From positions 124,001-188,000 of the forward strand of contig CANLWG010000013.1 in assembly GCA_947494715.1 (NCBI GenBank): a stretch of DNA of 64,000 nucleotides. Reading direction: 5' to 3'. Below the pieces are notes generated by a model. It ran no database searches. It was not told the DNA's origin and saw nothing but the letters and a program-made list of their open reading frames with translations. Below are positions 1 to 10,200 of the stretch, one piece after another; position 1 is the stretch's first letter, and the number at the start of each line of letters is the position of its first letter. A program made the position numbers and the translations under genes. This DNA comes from an uncultured Flavobacteriaceae bacterium. GTDB taxonomy: Bacteria > Bacteroidota > Bacteroidia > Flavobacteriales > Flavobacteriaceae.

Positions 1-1326
1 GTAGGCAAAGTTACTGAATATTATACCGGTACTGGAACGAAACCGGTGAACGCCATCGTTAGACAATCTGAGACAGGTGCAGCTACCAATATTATTGCCG
101 GTTTGGGTGTAGGCATGATGTCCACTATGTTTCCCATTTTGTTGATTGCTGCCGCTATTTTGGTATCGCATCATTTTGCCGGGTTATATGGTATTGCCAT
201 AGCCGCTGTTGGGATGTTGGCGAATACAGGTATCCAGTTGGCCGTTGATGCATACGGACCAATTTCGGATAATGCAGGTGGTATTGCCGAAATGGCCGAA
301 TTGCCAAGTGAAGTCCGTGAACGCACTGATAAATTGGATGCTGTTGGAAATACAACCGCCGCAATAGGTAAAGGTTTTGCGATTGCTTCCGCTGCATTGA
401 CAGCATTGGCACTGTTTGCTGCTTTTATGCAAACGGCCAATGTAACTGCAATTGACGTTTCAAAACCTAATATTATGGCGGGTCTATTGGTTGGCGGAAT
501 GCTTCCTTTCGTATTCTCGGCACTTTCCATGAATGCCGTTGGTCGTGCAGCTATGGCAATGATTGAAGAAGTACGTCGCCAGTTTAGGGATATACCCCAA
601 TTAAAGGCAGCTTTGGAAGTAATGCGATCCGTGGATTCTGATATGTCCAAAGCTACTCCGGAGCAACGTGCTATTTTCGATGAAGCTGATGGCCTTGCCG
701 AATACGACAAGTGTGTTGCTATTTCTACGAAGGCTTCGATCAAGGAAATGGTATTACCCGGTCTTTTAGCAATTGCTGTTCCCGTTGCTGTTGGATTTAT
801 TGGTGGAGCGGAAATGTTAGGAGGTCTTTTGGCCGGTGTAACTACAGCTGGGGTCTTGATGGCCATCTTTCAATCCAATGCCGGTGGTGCTTGGGATAAT
901 GCCAAGAAGATGATCGAAGAGCAAGGTCGTAAAGGTACCGATGCGCACAAAGCGGCGGTTGTTGGTGATACCGTTGGTGATCCTTTTAAGGATACTTCAG
1001 GGCCATCTTTGAATATTCTTTTAAAATTGATGTCCGTTGTGGCCTTGGTTATCGCACCAAGTATTGCCCTAAATGTTAGTGGAATGGCTAACAAGGCGGA
1101 TACCAAGGAAATAAAAATAGAAATGAGCACTGAAAGCGCGGATTTAGCGGAAGCAACTATTGCCTACACAACCGTGATAAATGGTGAAAAGGTTACCGAG
1201 GAAAAAACATTTACGGGAACTCAGGCCGAAGTAGAGGCTCAATTGGAAGATTTCGAAAATGTAACTATCGAATCAGGAGGGAAAAGCACCAAGATTACGG
1301 TTGAAAAGGTTGATGTAAAAAAATAG
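1..1326 (+). CDS. hppA: Membrane-bound pyrophosphatase, C-terminal part (5' end outside window)
   Basis: Multi-pass ion-pumping pyrophosphatase that couples PPi hydrolysis to H+ or Na+ export. The frame is open from base 1, so the catalytic N-terminal half lies upstream of the window. The visible part holds the conserved [20 protein letters not shown] segment; Ala after GNTT (instead of Lys) marks the K+-dependent subfamily. The motif DNAKKMIEE and the following [20 protein letters not shown] near the end are family hallmarks. After the last membrane helix there is an unusual hydrophilic tail of roughly 75 residues rich in Thr, Glu and Lys. Whether it pumps H+ or Na+ cannot be decided from this fragment. 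A terminator follows 25 bases after the stop. Confidence 0.95.
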   Translation, partial: VGKVTEYYTGTGTKPVNAIVRQSETGAATNIIAGLGVGMMSTMFPILLIAAAILVSHHFAGLYGIAIAAVGMLANTGIQLAVDAYGPISDNAGGIAEMAELPSEVRERTDKLDAVGNTTAAIGKGFAIASAALTALALFAAFMQTANVTAIDVSKPNIMAGLLVGGMLPFVFSALSMNAVGRAAMAMIEEVRRQFRDIPQLKAALEVMRSVDSDMSKATPEQRAIFDEADGLAEYDKCVAISTKASIKEMVLPGLLAIAVPVAVGFIGGAEMLGGLLAGVTTAGVLMAIFQSNAGGAWDNAKKMIEEQGRKGTDAHKAAVVGDTVGDPFKDTSGPSLNILLKLMSVVALVIAPSIALNVSGMANKADTKEIKIEMSTESADLAEATIAYTTVINGEKVTEEKTFTGTQAEVEAQLEDFENVTIESGGKSTKITVEKVDVKK

Positions 1327-1350
1327 GACCTACCTTTTTATAATGAACAA

Positions 1351-1382
1351 GAGGCAAGCCGTTTAGGTTTGCCTCTTTTTTT
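1351..1382 (+). terminator. Intrinsic terminator after hppA
   Basis: Stem GAGGCAA (1351-1357) pairs with TTGCCTC (1369-1375) and is followed by a run of seven T. It lies between hppA and the convergent tonB gene. The T-run is only on the plus-strand side, so it should act on hppA transcripts. Confidence 0.85.
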
Positions 1383-2109
1383 ATTTTAACTTAAATGTTA
1401 TGGGAATACTAAAAGGTACTCTTACTGCTTTTCCAGCTTGTTTTCCGGGAGTCATTTGAGGTAATTTGTCTATAATTCTTGTGGCTTCCGCGCCTAAGTT
1501 CTTGTCCGGACTTCTCATAATTTTAACCTCTCCAATACTTCCATCTTTTTGGATGACAAAGTTCATATACACTTTTCCTTGTATCCCCATTTCTTGTGAG
1601 ATTTCAGGATAGCGGAAGGTCTTTCTTACATGTTTTAGAATCATTTTATTAAAACATGCTCTTTTGTCTTTTTCTTGTTCACAGCCCGGAAAAACAGGTA
1701 CAATTTCGACGACTGATATGGGAATTGGAATATCCTCTTCTATTTCTTCATATACCACGTCTTTGACTTCAACGATTTCTATGTCTGCATTACTTTCTGT
1801 GGATTCAATTATGATATCTTCAATTGGTTTATCATTTTTGACAATCTCTATAATATCTGGAGTCACTGCAGGTGGAGGGGGCGGAGGTGTAAAATGTATC
1901 GTTAAGGGCACTTCTTCGACTAGCTCATCATCTATGTTCATTGCTTCCAAGCCATAGTCAATTTTATCATAACTCTTCCATTCCAAAGCTATGTAGGTTA
2001 ATAATAAAATTAAGGTAAGACCAGCTACAAAATACATCGCCCTGTTTTTGTTCAAATCGATTTTTGGATTCTTTTTTGGTTTCATCATATTGCCATTTAA
2101 AGTTTCCAT
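1381..2109 (-). CDS. TonB-family energy transducer
   Basis: Links the inner-membrane ExbB/ExbD motor to TonB-dependent outer-membrane receptors. A short cytoplasmic N-terminus is followed by one membrane helix (about residues 25-42, YFVAGLTLILLLTYIAL), a proline-rich stretch with six consecutive prolines, acidic linker repeats, and a C-terminal TonB domain (about 155-242) containing FRYPEISQEMGIQGKVYMNF. The VPVFPGCE motif before the domain is typical of Bacteroidota TonB paralogues. 242 residues is normal. No receptor or exbBD gene lies nearby, so the partner is unknown. Confidence 0.9.
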   Translation of the reverse strand: METLNGNMMKPKKNPKIDLNKNRAMYFVAGLTLILLLTYIALEWKSYDKIDYGLEAMNIDDELVEEVPLTIHFTPPPPPPAVTPDIIEIVKNDKPIEDIIIESTESNADIEIVEVKDVVYEEIEEDIPIPISVVEIVPVFPGCEQEKDKRACFNKMILKHVRKTFRYPEISQEMGIQGKVYMNFVIQKDGSIGEVKIMRSPDKNLGAEATRIIDKLPQMTPGKQAGKAVRVPFSIPITFKLK

Positions 2110-2253
2110 AAATCTACTGTCCTGATATTACCTTTAAAAGGGCTAATGAGTGAAAGCGGCCTTTGATCGAGTGAAATAGACTTTTGTTTCCAAACCTATG
2201 TGAATTCAATCCAAAAAATAATGCCCCATCCCTCGATTTGCTTGTGAATGGGT

Positions 2254-2283
2254 TTTGACCCGAACGGATATTACTTATTTTTG
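2254..2283 (+). promoter_or_regulatory. Bacteroidota-type promoter of the App1-like gene
   Basis: TTTG (2254-2257), an 18-base spacer and TATTTTTG (2276-2283) match the TTTG/TAnnTTTG consensus. The ATG lies only five bases after the -7 box, so transcription should begin at or next to the start codon, giving a leaderless mRNA. Confidence 0.6.
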
Positions 2284-2287
2284 AGCT

Positions 2288-3295
2288 ATGGCCCCATTTA
2301 TAAAAAAGGATAAGCTTCAGATTATCGCATTTCAGACCTATGGCACTAACAAGCATCTGTATGCTAGGGGCAGAGCGTTGGAAGATGAGGAAATTGACCT
2401 TTCTGAAAAAGGGTTCCTCAGCTTATTGTGGAACACTTACAAACGCTTTGAGACCGATGAAATCCGTAACACGCCGCTAACCATAGCACTTCCTGATAAA
2501 AGGGTTATTGGTGGCAGGACAGATAATGAGGGCTACTACCTTATTGACGAAACCTCGGAAAATTTGAGACATTTGGCTAACGTTGAAGGATGGCTCAGCT
2601 ATAGGATCTCATATTCGGATACCGCCTTAAAAAGGGAAATATTGCATCAGAACCAGTTTCCTGGAGAAGTGTTGATTCCTTCCAAAAATGCTGATTTTGG
2701 GGTTATTAGTGATATTGATGATACCATTCTTCATACAGGTGTGGTTTCATCCTTAAAATGGCGTGTTATTTTGAATACAGTTTTTAGGAATGCCATTCAT
2801 AGAAAGCCTCTGGAAGGTGCCGCCGACTTTTATCATCTTTTGCACCAAGGAAAATCGGGAAAAAAAGCGAATCCTATTTTCTATGTGAGCCATAGTCCAT
2901 GGAATTTGTACAGGTACCTTGAATTGTTTCTTAGGACCAATAATTTTCCCAAGGGCCCTATTATTTTACGAAGGATGTCCAGTTTTAGCTACAGGAAATC
3001 GAAATCCCTTAAGCCCCAAAAGCAAAAAGAGATTGTAAATATCCTTGAGACATATCCGAATCTCCGATTTATCTTGATCGGGGATAGTGGCGAACGTGAT
3101 GCTGATATCTATATTGATATCGCCCAAAGCTATCCGAACCGTATTGCCGCTATCTACCTTCAAAGTGTACCTGACAGAAAGCGAATGATGCGAGTTAGCG
3201 AATTATTTGAAAAATACAGGGGTACACCTACACTTGTGGTTCAGAAAAATGAGGAAGCCATAGCGCACGCACGTCAGAATGGATTTATTCACTAG
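2288..3295 (+). CDS. App1-type (DUF2183) phosphatase
   Basis: HAD-like phosphatase of the phosphatidate phosphatase APP1 catalytic-domain family; the eukaryotic member dephosphorylates phosphatidate, the bacterial substrate is not established. The N-terminal half (to about residue 135) is a beta-rich region. The catalytic part starts with GVISDIDDTILHTG, carrying the DxDxT nucleophile motif. The Ser motif lies in FYVSHSPWNLY, and the distal acidic motif in LRFILIGDSGERD. There is no signal peptide, so it should be cytosolic. It stands alone, convergent with the deoxynucleoside kinase gene, six bases apart. Confidence 0.85.
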   Translation: MAPFIKKDKLQIIAFQTYGTNKHLYARGRALEDEEIDLSEKGFLSLLWNTYKRFETDEIRNTPLTIALPDKRVIGGRTDNEGYYLIDETSENLRHLANVEGWLSYRISYSDTALKREILHQNQFPGEVLIPSKNADFGVISDIDDTILHTGVVSSLKWRVILNTVFRNAIHRKPLEGAADFYHLLHQGKSGKKANPIFYVSHSPWNLYRYLELFLRTNNFPKGPIILRRMSSFSYRKSKSLKPQKQKEIVNILETYPNLRFILIGDSGERDADIYIDIAQSYPNRIAAIYLQSVPDRKRMMRVSELFEKYRGTPTLVVQKNEEAIAHARQNGFIH

Positions 3296-3301
3296 TATAT
3301 A

Positions 3302-3916
3302 CTAGAACAATCCATTGATTTCTGCATCTATTTTATTAATTACGTGTCCTAGATCTTCTGGACTATCCACAAAATTAAGCTGGTCCACATTAATAATAAG
3401 TAGATTTCCTTTTTCATATCCATGTACCCAAGCTTCATATCTTTCATTGAGTCGGCCGAGGTAGTCAATAGAGATAGAGTTTTCATATTCACGCCCGCGC
3501 TTATGTATCTGTTCCACCAAGTTGGGAATGGAACTGCGTAGGTAAATTAGAACCTCTGGGGGTTGCACCAGACTTTCCATCAACTCGAAAAGACTTAGAT
3601 AATTGGTAAAATCACGATTAGTCATTAAGCCCATTGCATGTAGATTGGGTGCAAAAATATAGGCATCCTCATAAATAGTGCGGTCTTGAATTACATTTTT
3701 ACCACTTTCCCGGATTTTTAAAATTTGCCTATATCTATGATTTAGAAAATAGATTTGGAGATTGAAGCTCCATCGTTCCATTTGAGTATAAAAATCGTCC
3801 AGATAAGGATTGTCCACAACATCTTCAAAATGAGCTTCCCATTTATAGTGTTTGGCCAATAATTTGGTCAAGGTAGTTTTTCCGGCACCTATATTTCCTG
3901 CTACGGCAATGTGCAT
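3302..3916 (-). CDS. Deoxynucleoside kinase
   Basis: Phosphorylates deoxynucleosides for the salvage pathway. The P-loop GNIGAGKTT is at residues 7-15, the substrate-binding region FEDVVDNPYLDDFY follows, and QDRTIYEDAYIFA contains the DR(S/T) motif typical of dGK/dAK-type enzymes. The lid region holds RGREYENSISIDYL. The length, 204 residues, matches bacterial deoxyguanosine/deoxyadenosine kinases. The preferred base cannot be read from the sequence. Monocistronic. Confidence 0.9.
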   Translation of the reverse strand: MHIAVAGNIGAGKTTLTKLLAKHYKWEAHFEDVVDNPYLDDFYTQMERWSFNLQIYFLNHRYRQILKIRESGKNVIQDRTIYEDAYIFAPNLHAMGLMTNRDFTNYLSLFELMESLVQPPEVLIYLRSSIPNLVEQIHKRGREYENSISIDYLGRLNERYEAWVHGYEKGNLLIINVDQLNFVDSPEDLGHVINKIDAEINGLF

Positions 3917-4128
3917 TTAGATTGCGATTTCGGTTAGGCTTTTTTAAAAAGTAACGCCTCACAATATACAAAGTATAAAAGGTTTGCAAAAGAAATCGTT
4001 GTTGAAATACCCATTGAAATTAATAATCCAATTAGTGTCGTTGTTCCATACCAAGCTTTCCATCCACTATTTAATGGTCTTTTTATACAATTCCTTGATA
4101 GATTGTTATTCCAACAAAACAATTTTCC

Positions 4129-4136
4129 TATTTTTG
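4129..4136 (+). promoter_or_regulatory. -7 box of the metK leader transcript
   Basis: TATTTTTG matches TAnnTTTG and would place the transcription start near 4141, about ten bases before the predicted SAM-II aptamer. A good -33 partner is not obvious. Confidence 0.4.
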
Positions 4137-4150
4137 CACTCGCAAACAAA

Positions 4151-4216
4151 GAGGAAAGATTTGACTGATTGCAACCTCCGGACCCCAAACTTCGTTTAGG
4201 GTAAAAATGCTAAAAC
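4151..4216 (+). ncRNA. Probable SAM-II riboswitch upstream of metK
   Basis: GAGG (4151-4154) and CCTC (4175-4178) form P1 around a loop containing GATTTGACTGATTGCAA, which closely follows the conserved SAM-II (metA-type) loop GATTTAACCGTATTGCAA. The conserved 3' strand GCTAAAA is at 4209-4215. Between them sits an inserted hairpin (4182-4202, arms ACCC/GGGT plus AAAC/GTTT). The canonical SAM-II has no such hairpin in its short form, so this would be an extended variant. The remaining leader (4217-4287) has no other recognised element. It is in the right place to let SAM repress SAM synthetase. The call is by eye, without a covariance model. Confidence 0.7.
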
Positions 4217-4287
4217 AGAAAATACCCAATTCTCGGTATTTATAGTTTGGTTACAATTACCTCTCCCTCTTACTTAAGACTATATAC

Positions 4288-5544
4288 ATGTCATATTTGT
4301 TTACTTCGGAGTCCGTAAGTGAAGGTCATCCCGATAAGGTCGCAGATCAAATTAGTGATGCGTTGTTGGACCATTTTTTAGCTTTTGACCCAGAAAGTAA
4401 AGTAGCTTGTGAAACATTAGTTACCACAGGTCAGGTGGTTTTGGCAGGGGAAGTTAAAAGCCACACCTATTTGGATGTGCAGAATATTGCGCGGGAGGTA
4501 ATCAATGCAATTGGATATACTAAGGGAGAATACCAATTCAGCGGAGATTCTTGCGGTGTTATCTCCCTCATTCATGAGCAATCGCAAGAAATTAACCAAG
4601 GTGTTGACCGAGGAACGAAGGAAGAGCAAGGTGCCGGAGATCAGGGAATGATGTTCGGTTACGCAACCAAGGAAACCGAAAACTACATGCCCTTGGCATT
4701 GGATATTTCGCACAAAATACTTCAAGTACTTGCCGAATTTCGAAGAGAAGATAAAGAAATTACCTATCTCCGCCCTGATGCGAAGGCGCAAGTAACCATT
4801 GAATATTCGGATGAAAACGTACCACAACGAATAGATACCATTGTTGTTTCCACGCAACATGATGCCTTTGATGCCGATGACGAAAGAATGTTGGCGAAAA
4901 TAAAGGATGACATCATCCAAATTGTGTTGCCAAGGGTTAAAGAACGACTGCCAAAAGAAATACAGGTATTGTTCGATGGACAAATAGAATATCACATCAA
5001 CCCTACCGGAAAATTTGTTATTGGGGGGCCACATGGGGACACTGGGTTAACAGGAAGAAAGATTATTGTGGATACCTATGGTGGAAAGGGCGCCCATGGG
5101 GGAGGCGCATTTAGTGGGAAGGACCCGAGCAAAGTAGATCGAAGTGCTGCCTATGCAGCCAGGCATGCGGCAAAAAATTTGGTCGCGGCCGGAGTGGCTG
5201 ATGAAATTTTGGTACAGGTAAGCTATGCCATTGGGGTGGTAGAACCTACTTCAATATTCGTGGATACCTATGGTACCGCTAACGTTGATTTAACGGACGG
5301 CGAAATCGCAGAAAAAGTATCCCAATTGTTTGATATGCGTCCTTTTGCCATAGAAGACCGACTAAAATTAAGGAACCCGATTTATTTAGAATCTGCAGCC
5401 TATGGGCATATGGGCAAAGAACCTAAAACTGTGACCAAAGTCTTCGAATCGCCCTATAGCGGTAGGGTAGAAAAGGAAGTGGAACTTTTTACATGGGAAA
5501 AGTTGGACAAGATAGAGGAGATAAAATTAGCTTTCAAGTTATAA
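4288..5544 (+). CDS. metK: S-adenosylmethionine synthetase
   Basis: Makes SAM from methionine and ATP in the cytosol. The protein has all three family segments: [19 protein letters not shown] at the N-terminus, the [12 protein letters not shown] hexapeptide region that shapes the active site, and [22 protein letters not shown], the second signature. 418 residues is typical for Bacteroidota. It ends the pathway encoded downstream, and the leader carries a probable SAM-II riboswitch, consistent with feedback by its product. Confidence 0.98.
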   Translation: MSYLFTSESVSEGHPDKVADQISDALLDHFLAFDPESKVACETLVTTGQVVLAGEVKSHTYLDVQNIAREVINAIGYTKGEYQFSGDSCGVISLIHEQSQEINQGVDRGTKEEQGAGDQGMMFGYATKETENYMPLALDISHKILQVLAEFRREDKEITYLRPDAKAQVTIEYSDENVPQRIDTIVVSTQHDAFDADDERMLAKIKDDIIQIVLPRVKERLPKEIQVLFDGQIEYHINPTGKFVIGGPHGDTGLTGRKIIVDTYGGKGAHGGGAFSGKDPSKVDRSAAYAARHAAKNLVAAGVADEILVQVSYAIGVVEPTSIFVDTYGTANVDLTDGEIAEKVSQLFDMRPFAIEDRLKLRNPIYLESAAYGHMGKEPKTVTKVFESPYSGRVEKEVELFTWEKLDKIEEIKLAFKL

Positions 5545-5558
5545 TTTTTATTTAAATA

Positions 5559-5591
5559 TTAGGAAAATCCCAACGTCCCTCCTTATATTTG
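5559..5591 (+). promoter_or_regulatory. Promoter of the SAM-I/metY transcript
   Basis: TATATTTG (5584-5591) is a perfect -7 box; TTAG (5559-5562), 21 bases upstream, may serve as the -33 element. The -33 region coincides with TAGGAAAATCCCAACGT (5560-5576), which recurs upstream of the Rrf2 gene. Confidence 0.55.
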
Positions 5592-5620
5592 TGTTTCAAA
5601 AGTTCAAACACGTATTGAAA

Positions 5621-5754
5621 AGTTATCAAGAAAGGTGGAGGGAATAGACCCTTTGAAGCCTTAGCAACCCTTTGTTCCCCAAATGCTATTCGTAACAAAG
5701 AAGGTGCTAAATTCTACCTGTGCTGAACCTGTTTCAGCATCTTGGCAGATAACT
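5621..5754 (+). ncRNA. SAM-I (S-box) riboswitch upstream of metY
   Basis: P1 is formed by AGTTATC (5621-5627) and GATAACT (5748-5754). The conserved S-box core reads AAGAAAGGTGGAGGGA, then GAAGCCTTAGCAACC, then AAGGTGCTAAATTC, with a P3 arm made of TTTGTT and AACAAAG. A weak AT-rich hairpin (AATTAC 5760-5765 / GTAATT 5770-5775) followed by a T-rich tract may be the expression platform. SAM binding should switch off the downstream metY and possibly the whole group of methionine genes. Confidence 0.95.
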
Positions 5755-5874
5755 CGAACAATTACTTCCGTAATTTTTCTTTCTTCTTAACTCTTTGATT
5801 GTATCCAATTGTAAAATCCGCAATGGATAGTCGTGTTGTAATTTGTCCAATTAATAATTAAATAAATCAGAATT

Positions 5875-7167
5875 ATGAGCGATCAAAAATTTTCGACCAA
5901 TGCATTACACGCCGGACATGACACAACAATCAATGGCGGTACCAGAGCTGTTCCTATTTACCAGAGTACAGCCTACGTATTCAACGATTCCGACCATGCG
6001 GCAAATCTCTTCGGCCTAGCGGAGTTTGGTAATATTTACACAAGGATAAATAATCCGACCAACGATATTTTAGAGCAACGGCTAGCTGCATTGGAAGGTG
6101 GCGTTGCAGGTTTGGTAACGGCCTCAGGTACGGCCGCTATAGCCAATACCCTTTTAGTGTTGTTGAAAACCGGAGATCATATTGTGGCCTCCAACAGTTT
6201 ATATGGAGGCACCTATAATCTTTTAAGTGTAACCTTGCCCCGATTGGGAATAACAACAACCTTTGTTGACCCTTCCGATCCAACCAACTTTGGAAAAGCA
6301 GTGCAGGACAATACAAGGGCCATTTTTGTGGAATCGCTAGGAAACCCCAAATTAGATGTATTGGATTTAAAGGCAATTTCATCAGAAGCAAAAAATGCTA
6401 AAATTCCTTTTATCGTTGACAATACTGTAGCGACCCCAGCATTATTGAAACCCATTGAATACGGCGCCAATATCGTAATACATTCATTAACAAAATACAT
6501 AAACGGAAACGGAACGGCCTTGGGCGGAGTAATCATCGATGCAGGGACATTTGATTGGGCCAATGGAAATTTTCCTGAATTCACGGAGCCCTCTGCAGGA
6601 TATCACGGCTTGATCTATCACGATGCCGTAGGTCCCATTGCGTTCATTATTAAAGCTCGGATCGAGGGATTGCGTGACTACGGTGGGGCATTAAGTCCGT
6701 TTAACGCCTTTCAGATTCTCCAAGGGTTGGAGACTTTGGCGGTAAGAATGAAACAGCACAGTGAAAGTGCATTAACCTTGGCCAAATGGTTAGAGGATAG
6801 AGAAGAAGTTAGTTGGGTAAATTATCCTGGCCTTAAATCGAGTAAATATAATTCCCTGGCGGAAGACTACTTGCCCAAAGGTAAAAGCGGAATTGTAACT
6901 TTTGGAGTAAAGGGCGGATTTGAATCGGCCAAGAAAGTTGTTGATGAAACCAAATTGTTTTCGTTGTTGGCCAATATTGGGGATACAAAGTCTTTAATTA
7001 TCCATCCGGCCAGCACAACACATCAACAGTTGGATGATGCCGCACAGGAATCTACCGGTGTTACCAAGGATTTGATTCGATTGTCTGTTGGATTGGAAGA
7101 TTTGGACGATTTAAAAGCAGATTTGGAACAGGCTTTTGCCGTCATTGATAAATCGGTTTTAGCTTAA
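5875..7167 (+). CDS. metY: O-acetylhomoserine sulfhydrylase
   Basis: PLP enzyme that joins O-acetylhomoserine with sulfide to give homocysteine, bypassing cysteine and cystathionine. Hallmarks are the N-terminal TNALHAGHD and VPIYQSTAYVFND, the substrate region YTRINNPTNDILEQRLAALEGG, and the PLP-lysine motif HSLTKYINGNGTALGG. The 430-residue length fits MetY rather than the shorter cystathionine synthases. It is under SAM-I riboswitch control and sits upstream of the fusion protein that should make its acyl-homoserine substrate. Confidence 0.95.
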   Translation: MSDQKFSTNALHAGHDTTINGGTRAVPIYQSTAYVFNDSDHAANLFGLAEFGNIYTRINNPTNDILEQRLAALEGGVAGLVTASGTAAIANTLLVLLKTGDHIVASNSLYGGTYNLLSVTLPRLGITTTFVDPSDPTNFGKAVQDNTRAIFVESLGNPKLDVLDLKAISSEAKNAKIPFIVDNTVATPALLKPIEYGANIVIHSLTKYINGNGTALGGVIIDAGTFDWANGNFPEFTEPSAGYHGLIYHDAVGPIAFIIKARIEGLRDYGGALSPFNAFQILQGLETLAVRMKQHSESALTLAKWLEDREEVSWVNYPGLKSSKYNSLAEDYLPKGKSGIVTFGVKGGFESAKKVVDETKLFSLLANIGDTKSLIIHPASTTHQQLDDAAQESTGVTKDLIRLSVGLEDLDDLKADLEQAFAVIDKSVLA

Positions 7168-7178
7168 AATAGAAAAGG

Positions 7179-7217
7179 ATTGTAGCACCTCCATGATTTA
7201 GTTGATGGTGCTACAAT
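7179..7217 (+). other. Perfect 11-bp hairpin between metY and the fusion gene
   Basis: ATTGTAGCACC (7179-7189) pairs with GGTGCTACAAT (7207-7217). No T-run follows, so it is not a classical terminator; it may be an mRNA-stability or attenuating element that partly separates the two genes. Confidence 0.5.
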
Positions 7218-7247
7218 TTATCATGACGGAGGTTCCAAAATTCTAAA

Positions 7248-10200
7248 ATGGAAACCCAAATAGTAATTACCAGCTCTCCCATGCTAAAGCATTTAAAGTT
7301 AAATACATTCACTACCCTTAGCGGTGTTTCCCAAGATATCCAATTGTCCTATCAGTTGTTTGGAAAACCCTTGCACGAGGCACCTGTTGTCCTGGTCAAC
7401 CATGCATTAACGGGCAATTCCAATGTAACCGGTGATGACGGTTGGTGGTCGGCCCTTATAGGGGAAGGGAAGTGTATAGATACGCTTACCTATAACATAC
7501 TTTCATTCAACATTCCAGGAAATGGGTATGATGGATTTGTAATTGATAATTATAAGGATTTTGTGGCTGGAGATGTTGCCCGAATGTTTCTATTGGGCTT
7601 GGAACAGCTTGAAATCAAGAAATTGTATGCAATTATCGGTGGCTCACTGGGCGGTGGTATCGCCTGGGAAATGGCGGCGATCGATTCCGGTATTACAGAG
7701 CATTTAATTCCGGTTGCTTCTGATTGGAAATCTACGGATTGGCTTATTGCCAATTGCCAAATACAGGAGCAATTTTTGATAAACTCCAAGCAACCCGTAC
7801 ACGATGCCCGTATGCACGCCATGCTTTGTTACCGCACCCCGGAGTCTTTTAAGGAGCGCTTTCAACGAAGCACCAATGAAGAGCTTCAGGTCTTCAATGT
7901 GGAAAGTTGGTTAATGCACCATGGAAAGAAATTGCAGGAACGGTTCCAGTTATCGGCCTATAAATTGATGAACCAGTTATTGAAGACCATAGACATCTCA
8001 CGCTATGATGATAAGGCCTTCAACGAACTGGAGAATAGTGAAACCAATATCCATATCATTGGTGTAGATTCCGATTTGTTCTTTACGGCCAAAGAGAATA
8101 AAGAAACGTTTAAGCGTTTGGCACAGGCCAATAGTAATGTTACCTATGGGGAGGTACAGTCACTACATGGGCATGATGCCTTTTTAATAGAGTTTGAGCA
8201 GATGCAAAAACTGCTCAATGGGATTTTTAGTAAGAACGGAAAATCAAAAAAAATCAAAATCCTTAAGTTTGGAGGTAAATCCCTGAGCAACGGTGAAGGT
8301 TTGGGACGTGTACTGGAAATTATCTCTTCCAAGGTAGAGGCCGGTGAAAATGTTGCTGTTGTACTTTCCGCAAGGGAAAAAGCTACTGATCAACTTGAGA
8401 CTATTCTGGAGAAGGCAGCAAACAATAAAGATTATCGAGAAGATTTTGAAGCTTTTGAAAAATACCAGAAACATACCTTTGCCAACGTAAATCTGTCTTC
8501 GGAATTTAAAGAATTGGCCAAGTTGTTCGAGGGAGTTTCGCTTCTTGGGGATTATAGTGCCAAAATTAAGGATGAGGTATTGGCGTATGGAGAATTGATT
8601 TCGGCCAAACTGATAACCAAGCTGCTTATTGGCAAGGGAGTGGCTGCACAATTGCTGGATTCCAGAACCCTAATAAAGACGGATGATACCTTTGGCGATG
8701 CCAAACTATTGGAAGACGTTTCCAAGGAGAATGTGCTTCTTCGGTTTTCGGAATTGAATAGGGACAATGTACCTGTTATTACAGGGTTTATTGCCTCGAC
8801 TATTGATGGGGAGACCACGACTTTAGGAAGGAACGGTAGCAATTATACGGCAGCATTGCTGGCCAATTTTTTGGATGCGGAAGAACTTCAGAATTATACA
8901 CATGTCGATGGAATTTTTACCGCTAACCCCGATTTGGTCCCGGAAGCTAGACGAATTGCCAACCTTTCCTATTCCGAGGCCAATGAATTGGCCAATTTTG
9001 GAGCTACCATTTTGCACGCCAAGACCATTATCCCGTTAATTGAAAAAAATATTCCATTACGTATTGTCAATACGTACAACGATGATAATGAGGGCACGTT
9101 GATCAGTGCCAAATCCAGCAAGGAAGGGATTAAATCACTTTCCGTAATAGAAGATGTTTCACTTATCAATTTGGAAGGTAGGGGCCTTTTGGGGAAAATA
9201 GGAATAGATGCGCGTATCTTCAAAACCTTGGAACAACATAATGTCAATGTGAGTATCATTTCCCAGGGGTCTTCAGAAAGAGGTATTGGTCTGGTGGTCA
9301 AAAGGAATAAGGCACAAAGGGCAAAAAAGGCTTTGGACGAAGAGTTTAAGAGCGATTACAAGTCCAAGGATATCAATACGATAACCGTGGTAGATGATGT
9401 TTCCGTTGTCTCCATTGTGGGTCAGGATTTAAGCACATTCCACAAACCGTATAACGCATTGATCAAAAATCAAATTGTTCCGCTTCTGTTCAATAACACT
9501 ATTTCCGGAAAGAATGTAAGCTTAGTTGTAAAAAAATCGGATTTGAACAAGGCTTTGAATGTAATGCATGGTCAGGTTTTTGGCATAAGCAAAAAGGTTA
9601 ACCTGGCTATTTTTGGGCATGGCAATGTCGGGGGAACCTTGATCGACCAGATTTTAAAATCGGCTGAAAAAATCGAAAAACGAAAAGGGATTGATTTAAA
9701 TGTTTTTGCGGTGGCCAATTCCCAAAAGATTCTCTTGAATAAAAATGGTGTACCAAAAAGTTGGAAAACGGCAGTTAAGGAAAAAGGTAAAAAATATGTG
9801 TTGTCCGATGTTTTTGAATTCGCAAAAAGAAATCATTTGGAAAATTTGATTGCCGTTGACAATACGGCAAGTGAAGATTTTGTAGCGAATTATTTCGATT
9901 TCGTGGACAATGGGTTCGATTTGGTTTCATCCAACAAAATAGCAAATACCCTTGGATTTGATTATTATCAATTGCTGCGTGAAGAACTGGACAAAAACCA
10001 AAAACAGTACTTATATGAGACTAATGTAGGTGCCGGTCTTCCGCTTATAGATACCATAAAGCTGTTGCACTTATCCGGCGAGAACATTACCCGGATCAAG
10101 GGAGTTTTTTCGGGCTCCTTAAGCTATATTTTCAATACATTTTCAGATGTTGACGCTCCTTTTTCGAACATTCTCAAGGATGCCATTCACAAGGGGTTTA

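Noticed and set aside
171-866. Long minus-strand reading frame opposite the pyrophosphatase gene
   Set aside because: Shadow of the highly biased coding strand; no domain, low-complexity composition.
3934-4199. Small frames on both strands in the metK leader
   Set aside because: They cover the promoter and riboswitch and show no protein-like features.
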